From contig BDSI01000179.1 of NCBI GenBank assembly GCA_003117195.1, forward strand, positions 124,001-188,000: a DNA stretch of 64,000 nucleotides, written 5' to 3'. The position numbers and the translations under genes were made by a program. Below the pieces are notes generated by a model. It was not told the origin of the DNA, did not search any database, and saw only the letters and a program-made list of their open reading frames with translations. The DNA comes from Eudorina sp. 2006-703-Eu-15 (taxonomy: Eukaryota; Chlorophyta; Chlorophyceae; Chlamydomonadales; Volvocaceae). Positions within the stretch are counted from its first letter, which is position 1. The number at the start of each line of letters is the position of its first letter. This document shows, piece after piece, positions 12,701 through 24,700 of the stretch.

Positions 12701-15700
12701 GACAGAACGGGAAATTCGTTATTGTGTGTATTGCACAACTCAGAATGGTTGGTTTATAAACGGCTGGCCTTAGCACCCACCCGAACGAGGGTATATTGAT
12801 GATGAGTATAGTATAATATATAAGGGCATGGTAATTATTCGGTATTGCACAATTATAAACGCCTAGTTTATGTTCAAACGGCTGGCTTTAACACCCCACC
12901 CTGATGGGGGTAATTACAATCTTGGCCCACCAGCGGACAGCAGGGTGCCACCTCAAGTGACGGGGTAGTCGATGTAGCTATGTTCGTCACATCTACTATG
13001 TGGTTCGCGCCCATCCACCGAGATGCGGCCCAGCGCCTGCAACGCTTTCAGGTGGTGCTCCAAGGAAGCCTGGTCACCGCTCACCAAAGCGTTGTGGGCC
13101 TCGTTGGCCATGAGCGAGAGGGCTCTGTACACTTGCCGATGGCCTTCCTGCGCATTGCTGTGCGAAGCGGTTGCGACTGCAGCCAGTGCGGGGTTAACAA
13201 GCGGTGTGGCCGATGTGGCCGCGGTAACTTTTTTCTTGGGCATGGCCCTGGCCGCCTTCTTAGCGATCCGCTCCGCGCGCTGCCGCTCTATGGCAAGCAT
13301 CTCCTGCACCTTCTTCTCAATTCTCTTGTCGAGGAGTTCGTCGAGGCGCTGGTCGCTCTCATCAAGCGCCTCTCAAGGGCCTCGCTTGATGCGCCATCCT
13401 GATCGGGACCGCCATTCTTACCGTCCGCGCCGTTTGCTGGCGATTCCCCGGCCTCCTGAGGGCCATCATTTTTCTTAATGGCGGCCTCCTCTGGCCCTTC
13501 CGTGGCGCCTTGGCCGTTCCGAGGCTCACGGCGGCGGCCCCTTTTCGGGTCAGGCGGGTTGCCTGCCGAGACTTTGTTCTTTTTGGAGCCATTTGATAAT
13601 AATTTCTAGGAGTTGAAGAAAAGAAAGATTAAGCAGAAACTTGAAAACTGAGGAAGTTAGAATTCTTGTAAACTGGAAAGGTAAGGCTTGAAAGTATGTC
13701 ACTCACGGCGAGTGAGTGCTCTCGTGAAGTGAAGGCAGAATGCCGGAACAAAGCGAGAGCCAGAGTTAAGGCTCTGGTCAGCTGTACGACATCGTAACAA
13801 ACCATGCTCAGTCTCTACGTTCGCTTGCTCCTTCGAGACTAAGCAACCGATAGTTGTGACCAATTTGTGAGTACCATTACGGGTCGGCCTGGAGATATGT
13901 CATGCATCGTGTAAGCCGGCTTACAGCCCCGAGTCATCCCGGGTTACGCCTTTATGCTTACACATCGTATCAGAGTAATCAGTGCATGCCGTTGCAAGTC
14001 AGTGACAGCAGTGCAATTTGGCTGTGGACGTGAAGCCGCAAGGGCTTGATGACTATGGAGACAATCAAATTCACCTCATCACTATGCAGCTGGGTCGCAC
14101 CCCAATGCACAACGCGGCGGAACGAGGCCATCTGGATGCCGTCAAGTACCTGCTGTCAGTTGGCGCGGATAGGCACAAGGTAGACAAGGTCAGTGCTGCA
14201 AATTGTTGACATATCCGCGGGGCGGGGCGGGGGGCGATAGATAGGCTGGGGCGTTACCTGCGCTGTTTGCTAGTGGACCGAGCGAGGTGGGTCAGCGCAT
14301 ATTAATTATGGGAGTGTTGTAACTAAGATTGGCCTGCTGACGCAGCCGCCGATACATGGAGGCTTATCACGGCAGTCGGTGTAGTCGGTGTTGTAAATAT
14401 TACTGTACTGTTATATATGTATATGGTGTGCTATTAACGAACAGATTACGATGAAGATGTGTGTCCGTTGATGGACCCTTGGTTTTCAGGATATCGCATC
14501 CATCCATGTACGACATATCGTGATTCCAGTACTTCAAACATACTTGATCGCTTCTGTTCGCTTTATCTCTCATTCCCGATGCACACCGCTCTATGCTACG
14601 TCTATTTGCAATTTGCAAGGATGGCAATACTCTGATGCATTTCGCCGCCTGGGGTGGCGATGCGGAGCTGCTAAAGGCCCTTATCCAGGAGGGGATGGAC
14701 AAGGACATGCCGAATCAGGTGAGTGCGCAGGCAGGCCGCCGTGCTTAATCATGGTCAGGATAAAGATTAAATAGACCATTGTGTACGGCCAGGAACAATT
14801 TGTTCCGTTGCGCAATCTCCGTTGCATTGCAGAGGAGTACGGCGGGAACCCCTGCAAGCAAATACATAACATTGGTTTACCCTATTGAGTAGGGCCGGAT
14901 GTGAGCGAACTACCACGAGGGTATACACAACCAACTGCTTCTACTGCTTCAGGGCAGCTACAACCGTAGCTACATACATACTGTAACCGATGTACGGTAC
15001 TGGCCATGTCGCCATGTCGCATGCGATATCTATTGTAAGCTTAAGGTGTAACCCGGGATGACTCGGGGCTTACGTGTATGTACATAAGGAATCATTACTG
15101 GCACTGCAACATTCTGCATGCCGGTAACTTGCAAGCAGTACTGCATGCGCTGCTGTACAGACACTCCCTCAAGATTAGTTTACAAAACGTGTTCATTCTT
15201 CGCTACAATGGTGATGTGTTATAAAACAATCTTTGCTGTAAGCTTTTCAGGCGAGGCCCCAGGCGGGAACCCTTAATCGGGGGACCGGGCCCCGCCCTGA
15301 GGTCGGTTTGCAAGTGTATAGGCGGGGTGTACCATTGTGTTCAATACAGAAATGCAACTCGAGCCTTTCTTGATATTGCATCTGTAAGCTACAACACGCA
15401 CCTGCCAAAGTCGTAGACAAATCCAATATAATAAGTCATTATGTACGCATAGTTAGTTCCGCGACTGCGGTTACCACGGTCCATCCATCACCTCGCCGTT
15501 GACTGCAGCTGCCGCCGCCTCAACGAAAGCTTAGGCAAGATGGCATTTTTAAAGCTGTATGTTCAATTGCGCATACTTTGTTGGTTTATGCTTTACACTA
15601 CAGGTACTATGATTGTGCTAATGTTGTAGCTGCTGCGTGTTTCCTTTCCCATCGGCTTTCCATAACAATGAACGAATTGGAGCTGCAACTCTAAAACAGA

Positions 15701-18700
15701 AAAAACTGGCATGCTTGCAGTTGGGCCGCACCCCGCTGCACTGCGCGACGGAAACCGGCCAGCTGGGCGCTGTCAAGTTCCTCATGTCCGTCCGGGCTGA
15801 CAAGCAGAAGAAGGACAAGGTCAGTGCCGCGGGCGGGCCCCTTCATTCCATAACGTACGTAGTCGATTGGGCCATCACATAAGTGCCCGGTCAGCAGCCT
15901 ACGTATATATCACTAGGCAGACTGGACATATATACCCTCTAGTTTTTGAATGGCGGAAGGAGCGAGGCCGACGGAGAGGTATCCCTGCCGTCAAGTCCTC
16001 CGAGCACTAATTTTGCGCAAAATTAGTGCCCAACGCAAGTGCTCCCTCGCTCGGAGGTGTTGAAGTGAACAGAACTGATTATGTATCATCGCGGATATAT
16101 GTGCAGTTATGTTCACTTGCTTGTGTTACCACTTGCCGCCCATCCGCATGACTTCAATCCTGACCGCGTTGAATCTGAATTATTCGACATTTTAATCTTA
16201 CGCGGATATTTATGCAGTTCTGTTCACGTGTATGTATGTGTTAATACTTGCTGCCCATCCGCATGACTTCAACCCATCCATGAATCTGCATAATTCCATA
16301 TCTCCTTGCATGTTACCCTGCGGCGCCTGGATGCATACAAGGATGGAAATACTCTCATGCATCTCGCTAGCCGGTGCGGCAATGTGGAGCTGCTCATATC
16401 CCTGGTCGTTGAGCAGGAAATGGACAAGGACATTCCGAACGGAGTGAGTGCTGATGGCTTTGGGATGCAGCTACTTGCAGGCAGGCTCACTTAATCATGC
16501 AACTGGCGACACTTGCCTACATGATGCTAGGGGAGGCGCCCAAACCCCCGTGTTGCAGCTGTCCTTGACTTGACCGACTGCGTGTACGTATGTGTTTAGA
16601 TACGTGTTAGTGGGTATACGATGCTGCTCGGCCCGCCTGGCGCCATCCTCTCTGACATAAATTACTCTGCGTGCTGCCGCCAACTAGCACGGCACGATGC
16701 TGTTTGCATGTCTCCATTTATAGCCACATGCAATCAGCAAGCCATCTTCAAATTCGTTCACGACGCAATAGACCATGCCCGTGCCCATTGAATGGCCCCA
16801 ACACGCAGGGGGGCAACACCCCGCTGCACAGTGCCGCTGAAAAGGGTCATCTGGACGCCGTCAAGTACCTGCTGTCCGTGGGTGTGGACAAGAACAAGAA
16901 AGGACAGGTTCGTGCACTTTTATGTAAGGCCTATACGTACGGCCTATAGTTTATGTACGCCTTGGTGGGGAGCGGAATAACGAGGTACGAAGTTGTTGGC
17001 CAAGATTGACAGTCAGAGTTGGTGATCGAGCAGCGGGCACACGAGCGCATCGGGTCCTATTATTGATTGTTCTTATTGTACACGCACTTTGCACCACAAG
17101 TGAGAAAGATTGCCCAGGGTCTACATGGCTTGTTCTGTACGAATTCCATGTAACCTACGCTAGCTATCTACATCCACATTTGCATGCGATGCGCTATCAC
17201 TTATCAGCATGTTCAGTACAATTGCAAAGCTAGCTAGAGAGGTAGGGCTGGTGCGTGTTCGGGACGAAGAGACAGATGAACAGGGTCCCCTCTTGCTGGC
17301 TTGGTGAACGCCGGCCTTCGCCAGCGTTCCCTTCGTGCCGTGCAAGCTTCGAAATGGGCCCTTCTGGGCACCAGATCTACCGTCGGATCATCGGTCCAGA
17401 CGACGAAGACAGGAACGCCAGTTCATTGTGGCATGCTGGGCGAGTTGCTTGCTTGCTCTCTCTGGTCGGTACGTACAATCGATACACCTGGATGGTGGAT
17501 GAGGCTCAATTACGCAATTCGTAACATTCTGACGAGCTTCATGGCTTTACGGCAATGCACGCACATGAAGTCAGAGAGACGTACGTCGTAAGTGCGACAA
17601 GCTGCTATGGAAAAGTCGAAAGTAGGATGCAGAACGCAGAACAAAACGAAGTAACAAGAAAACGAACGACGAAAGAGCGTGTATTACTTCGTTCTACGTT
17701 TCCGCCTGTGTACATATGCATGCATGCATCTCGTCGCGTCTATCCCGTCAGGTCATGCGTGGACCCGCTCCTTCGAGTCTGTAACATACATGAGCATGCA
17801 CGGGCCTGGAAATTTATTACACGCTCGCTGGACCAGTCATCATCAGAAGTAAGGAAACGGCAAAAGCAGTAAATAACCTGCAATACAAGGAGCCTCAAGG
17901 CAGACCTGATATCGATGTCTTGCAGTGAGCCCGACGACGAAGGGTTGACTAGGTAGCATGCCCTTGCAAGTTACTGCAATTTTCCAATTTGCCGCCGTGG
18001 ATTATGTGCCTGTGACTCCTTCTGTCCCCTCCTGACCTACCTCCACACGGACCCTTTGTGGATATACGCACACACGCATGCAGAACGCTGCACCATGCTC
18101 GTTGTTATGAGGGATGGGCCGTTGATCACCCCCACACATGGGGGTGGGGCGTACGGGGGGCGCCGTACCGGGACGTACCGGGGGGAAACGGGGGGGCATA
18201 CGGGGGGTTGAGTACGGAGGGGGGCGTAGGAGGGGGGGGGGCGTACGGGGGCGCCGTATGGAGGGGACGTACCGGGGGGGAACGGGGGGGCGTACGGGTG
18301 GTGGAGTACGGGGGGCGTACGGGGGAGGGGAGGCGTACGGGGGGCCGTACGGGGTGGGAAGGCGTACGGGGGGCCCGTACGGGGCGCCGGGGCTGAGGAG
18401 GGTTTTAAGGGGGGGCGTTGGTGGGTGGGGTGGGGCAGGTTGCGGGGTTGCGGGGGTGGAGGGGAAGTGTGTGGGGATGCTGGGGTTGGTGGGTGGGGTG
18501 GGGTGGGGGGGAAGGGAAGAGGGGTGGCAAGGCAGGGGGGTTATGCTCAGGGAGGATAGCTGGTGAAAACCGACGACAAAATAAAACGGGACAGTACGTG
18601 CGGGTTGTTGCATCATTCAGCGGCATACCTGGACTCTCCTCTGCAGTACGAACCAGTGCCTGCACATTAGTATTCCCAACAGGGAAAAGCAAGCACGATG

Positions 18701-21700
18701 ACATGCCGTATGCCGGCGCGTCTTAGGCCAGTCCTCGCCAACACCCTAGCTACCCTCGTCCGTGCCCCCAGAGGGACCCGATTCATCCCTCATCGCCAAG
18801 CGGGTTGATTACTTGGTTGTGTGCCCATACGTGGGCGTGTGCCCCTTGTTTTAATTGAGCAAAGGTCGTGTATATCATGTACGTACGCTCTGAACGCATG
18901 CAGCTCGGTTGCACACGTGTCGGTGTTCATCCTCATCCTTTCAATTCAAAGAATGTTAGTTTCAACTTAAACGAACACACACTCCTCTGTACTCTATCCG
19001 TCGCGTTTGTATCCGTGCAAGCGATTGACTTGCTTTGATTCGCGGTGGCGCTGCCTTGGTTGACTGACCATTCGTTATCATGAGGGACGGGTCGTTGACG
19101 GGCCAGGCACGAGGACGTATTGTACACATCTTGTCTGAGGCGCGCCAACGCAGCTCCGTTAGTAATGCGGCCAAGTGTGTGAGGAGTCCCCGCCCGCGTT
19201 GAGGCCGCCCTGCCGCCTTGCCGCCGCTTCTGACGACCACACCTGAATGTGTCCCTCCCCCTCGCTATATATCGATGGAAGTGCCGCGTCAACTCCCTTC
19301 CCACCCCCACCCCCACACACGGCCCCACCGCCCTCCACCCGCTCCTCTTTCATCCCGGTGTATGTATGTCGGCCTATCAATGCCCCCTCCATCCATCCTT
19401 CGTTGGTCGGGTGCGTGATGCCTGGATGATGGGGCGCAGTGACCGAGGGATGTGCGCCTGCTTGCATGCATGCATGCAGGACGGCCGGACACCGCTGTAC
19501 CTGGCGGCTAAGAACGGCCACCCGGACGTCGTCAAGCACTTGCTGTCCGTGGGGGCGGACAAGGACAAGGCCAGCAATGTCAGTACGTGGTTGGTTCCGG
19601 TGGTTGCGGCGGGGCCTATATGAGTGTACGTAGCACACCGCTGCTGGCTGGTCATGTGTGCCGGTCGCTGCACATCCATACCCACACACCCAACCCACAG
19701 CACCTCAATACCCCACATCCATCGCGGGCTGGGCTGGGGAGGGATAGATGGTAGGGCACCATACAGTGGGAAGAGGCTGAGGGTCCGGGGCGTATGTACG
19801 GCATCGGGGCAGAGGGGACTGACATGTAGGTTTATAAACGTAGAGGATGGACCGGTCGGGGGGGCTGTAAGGAGGGGGAGGCGTACGGGGAGGCCGTAAG
19901 GGGGGTTGGGAGGCGTACGGGGGGAGGCGTAGGGGGGGGGCGTACGGGGGGAGGCGTAGGGGGGGAGCGTACGGGGGGGGCGTAGGGGGGGGGAAGCGTA
20001 GGGGGGGGGACGTACGGGGGGGAGTGCACGGGGTGGGTGAGGGGGGGGGGGGCGTACGGGGGGGGTGTTGGGTGGGGGGGGCGTACCGGGGGGAGGTGCG
20101 TACGGCGCGGGGGAAGGGGGGGGGAGGCGTACGGGCGGGGTATAGGGGGGCGTGTAGGGGGGGGATAAGGCGTACGGGGGGAAGGCGTACGAGAGGGCGG
20201 CGTACCGGAGGGGGAACGGGGGAGGGCACGTGGTTGAGTACGGGAGGGGGGGTGTAGGGGGGGTCGGCGTACGGAGGGTAGGGGAGGCGTACGGGGGGGG
20301 GTTACGGGGGGGCGGGGCTGAGGAGGGTTTTTAGGGGGGGCGTTGGTGGGTGGGGTGAGGCAGGTTGCGGGTTGCGGGGGTGGGGTGGGGTAGGGGGGAA
20401 GGAAAGAGGGGTGGCAAGGCAGGGGGGTTATGCTCAGGGAGGATAGCTGGTGAAAACCGACGACAAAATAAAACGGGACAGTACGTGCCGGTTGTTGCAT
20501 CATTCAGCGGCATACCTGGACTCTCCTCTGCAGTACGAACCAGTGCCTGCACATTAGTATTCCCAACAGGGAAAAGCAAGCACGATGACATGCCGTATGC
20601 CGGCGCGTCTTAGGCCAGTCCTCGCCAACACCCTAGGGACGTCCTCGTCCGTGCCCCCAGAGGGACCCGATTCATCACTCGTCGCCAAGCGGGTTGATTG
20701 CTTGGTGGTGTGCCCATACGTGGGCGTGTGCCCCTTGTTTTAATTGAGCAAAGGTCGTGTATATCATGTACGTACGCTCTGAACGCATGCATGCAGCTCG
20801 GTTGCACACGTGTCGGTGTTCATCCTCATCCTTTCAATTCAAAGAATGTTAGTTTCAACTTCAACGAACACACGCTCGTCTGTACTTCATTCGTCGCGTT
20901 TGTATCCGTGCATGCGATTGACTTGCTTTGGTTCGCGGTGGCGCTGCCTTGGTTGACTGACCGTTCGTTATCACGAGGGACGGGTCGTTGACGGGCCAGG
21001 CACGAGGACGTGTTGTACACATCTTGTCTGAGGCGCGCCAACGAAGCCCCGTTAGTACTGCGGCCAAGTGTGTGAGGAGTCCCCGCCCGCGTTGAGGCCG
21101 CCCTGCCGCCTTGCCGCCGCTTCTGACGACCACACCTGAATGTGTCCCTCCCCCTCTCTACATATCGATCGATGTGCCGCGTCAACTCCCTTCCCACCCC
21201 CACCCCCACGCACGGCCCCACCTCCCTCCACCCGCTCCTCTTTCATCCCGGTGTATGTATGTCGGCCTATCAATGCCCCCTCCATCCATCCTTTGTTGGT
21301 TGGGTGCGTGATGCCTGGATGATGGGGGGCAGTGACCGAGGGATGTGCGCCTGCTTGCATGCATGCACGCAGGACGGCCGGACACCGCTGTACCTGGCGG
21401 CTTATAACGGCCACCTGGACGTCGTCAAGCACTTGCTGTCCGTGGGGGCGGACAAGGACAAGGCCAGCAATGTCAGTACGTGGTTGGTTCCGGTGGTGGC
21501 GGCGGGGCCTATATGAGTGTACGTAGTACACCTCTGCTTGCTGGTCATGTGTGCCGGTCGCTGCACATCCATACCCACACACCCAACCCACAGCACCTCG
21601 ATACCCCACATCCATCGCGGGCTGGGCTGGGGAGGGGTAGATGGTAGGGCACCATACAGCGGGAAGAGGCTGAGGGTCCGGGGCGTATGTACGGCATCGG

Positions 21701-24700
21701 GGCAGAGGGGACTGACATGTAGGTTTATAAACGTAGAGGATGGACCGGTCGGGGGCGCCGTAAGGAGGGGGAGGCGTACGGGGGGGCCGTAAGGGGGGTT
21801 GGGAGGCGTAAGGGGGGAGGCGTAGGGGGGGGGGAGCGTACGGGGGGGGTGAGGGGGGGGGAAGCGTACGGGGGGGAGGGTGAGGGGGGAGCGTACGGGT
21901 TGGCGTACGGGGGGCGTACGGGGGCGGCGTACGGGGGGGGCCGTACGGGGGGTGAGTACGGGGGGGAAGTACGGGGCGGCGGCGTACGGGAGGGATGGTA
22001 GGCGTCCGGGGGCCGTAGGGGGAAGGCGTACGAGGGGGGGGGGTAGGGGGGAAGTGTAGGGGGGCAAGTACCGGGGGGAGTGTACGGGGGGTGCAGGGGG
22101 GGGCGTACGGGGGGGTGTAGGGGGGGCGTGTAGGGGGGGGACAAGGTGTACGGGGGGAAGGCGTACGAGAGGGCGGCGTACCGGGGGGGAACAGGGGGGC
22201 ACATGGTTGAGTACGGGAGGGGGGGTTGTAGGGGGGTGGGGGCGGCGTACGGGGGGGAGGGGAGGCGTACGGGGGGGTTACGGGGGGGCAGGGCTCAGGA
22301 GGGTTTTTAGGGGGGGCGTTGGTGGGTGGGGTGAGGCAGGTTGCGGGGTTGCGGGGTGGGGTGGGGTAGGGGGAAGGAAAGAGGGGTGGCAAGGCAGGGG
22401 GGTTATGCTCAGGGAGGATAGCTGGTGAAAACCGACGACACAATAAAACGGGACAGTACGTGCCGGTTGTTGCATCATTCAGCGGCATACCTGGACTCTC
22501 CTCTGCAGTACGAACCAGTGCCTGCACATCAGTATTCCCAAGAGGGCGAAGCACGATGACATGCCGTATGCCGGCGCGTCTTAGGCCAGTCCTGGCCAAC
22601 GCCCTAGGGACGTCCTCGTCCGTGCCCCCAGAGGGACCCGATTCATCACTCGTCGCCAAGCGGGTTGATTGCTTGGTGGTGTGCCCATACGTGGGCGTGT
22701 GCCCCTTGTTTTAATTGAGCAAAGGTCGTGTATATCATGTACGTACGCTCTGAACGCATGCAGCTCGGTTGCACACGTGTCGGTGTTCATCCTCATCCTT
22801 TCAATTCAAAGAATGTTAGTTTCAACTTAAACGAACACACACTCCTCTGTACTCTATCCGTCGCGTTTGTATCCGTGCAAGCGATTGACTTGCTTTGGTT
22901 CGCGGTGGCGCTGCCTTGGTTGACTGACTGTTCGTTATCACGAGGGACGGGTCGTTGACGGGCCAGGCACGAGGACGTATTGTACACATCTTGTCTGAGG
23001 CGCGCCAACGAAGCTCCGTTAGTACTGCGGCCAAGTGTGTGAGGAGTCCCCGCCCGCGTTGAGGCCGCCCTGCCGCCTTGCCGCCGCTTCTGACGACCAC
23101 ACCTGAATGTGTCCCTCCCCCTCGCTATATATCGATGGAAGTGCCGCGTCAACTCCCCTCACCCACCCCCACCCCACACACGGCCCCACCTCCCTCCACC
23201 CGCTCCTCTTTCATCCCGGTGTATGTATGTCGGCCTATCAATGCCCCCTCCATCCATCCATCCTTGGTCGGGTGCGTGATGCCTGGATGATGGGGGGCAG
23301 TGAACGAGGGATGTGCGCCTGCTTGCATGCATGCACGCAGGACGGCTGCACACCGCTGCACATGGCGGCTTATAACGGCCACCTGGACGTCGTCAAGCAC
23401 TTGCTGTCCGTGGGGGCGGACAAGGACAAGGCCAGCAATGTCAGTACGTGGTTGGTTCCGGTGGTTGCGGCGGGGCCTATATGAGTGTACGTAGTACACC
23501 TCTGCTGGCTGGTCATGTGTGCCGGTCGCTGCACATCCATACCCACACACCCAACCCACAGCACCTCAATACCCCACATCCATCGCGGGCTGGGCTGGGG
23601 AGGGATAGATGGTAGGGCACCATACAGCGGGAAGAGGCTGAGGGTCCGGGGCGTATGTACGGCATCGGGGCAGAGGGGACTGACATGTAGGTTTATAAAC
23701 GTAGAGGATGGACCGGTCGGGGGGCCGTAAGGAGGGGGAGGCGTACGGGGGGGCCGTAAGGGGGGTTGGGAGGCGTAAGGGGGGGAGGCGTAGGGGGGGG
23801 GAGCGTACGGGGGGGGGTGAGGGGGGGAGCGTACGGGTTGGCGTACGGGGGGGCGTACGGGGGCGGCGTACGGGGGGGCCGTACGGGGGGTGAGTACGGG
23901 GGGGAAGTACGGGGCGGCGGCGTACGGGAGGGATGGTAGGCGTCCGGGGGCCGTAGGGGGGAAGGCGTACGAGGGGGGGGGTAGGGGGGGAAGTGTAGGG
24001 GGGCAAGTACCGGGGGGAGTGTACGGGGGGGTGCAGGGGGGGGCGTACGGGGGGGTGTAGGGGGGGCGTGTAGGGGGGGGACAAGGTGTACGGGGGGAAG
24101 GCGTACGAGAGGGCGGCGTACCGGGGGGGAACAGGGGGGCACATGGTTGAGTACGGGAGGGGGGGTTGTAGGGGGGTGGGGCGGCGTACGGGGGGGAGGG
24201 GAGGCGTACGGGGGGGGTTACGGGGGGGCAGGGTTCAGGAGGGTTTTTAGGGGGGGCGTTGGTGGGTGGGGTGAGGCAGGTTGCGGGGTTGCGGGGTGGG
24301 GTGGGGTAGGGGGGAAGGAAAGAGGGGTGGCAAGGCAGGGGGGTTATGCTCAGGGAGGATAGCTGGTGAAAACCGACGACACAATAAAACGGGACAGTAC
24401 GTGCCGGTTGTTGCATCATTCAGCGGCATACCTGGACTCTCCTCTGCAGTACGAACCAGTGCCTGCACATCAGTATTCCCAAGAGGGCGAAGCACGATGA
24501 CATGCCGTATGCCGGCGCGTCTTAGGCCAGTCCTGGCCAACGCCCTAGGGACGTCCTCGTCCGTGCCCCCAGAGGGACCCAATTCATCCCTCGTCGCCAA
24601 GCGGGTTGATTGCTTGGTGGTGTGCCCATACGTGGGCGTGTGCCCCTTGTTTTAATTGAGCAAAGGTCGTGTATATCATGTACGTACGCTCTGAACGCAT

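Larger units (their letters stand above)
13925..15070. repeat. 23-bp inverted repeats enclosing ANK exons 12-13
   Basis: AGCCCCGAGTCATCCCGGGT plus three bases (13925-13947) is the exact reverse complement of 15048-15070. The flanks (GCTTACA.. / ..TTGTAAGC) extend the match imperfectly to about 40 bp. Two coding exons lie between the arms, so if this is an element boundary the exons were inside or the element is two solo ends. Confidence 0.6.

Noticed and set aside
18600..18720. A second coding exon in each cassette spacer (after CCCAACAG)
   Set aside because: The frame has no ankyrin similarity, varies in frame between cassettes by indels, and soon meets stops.
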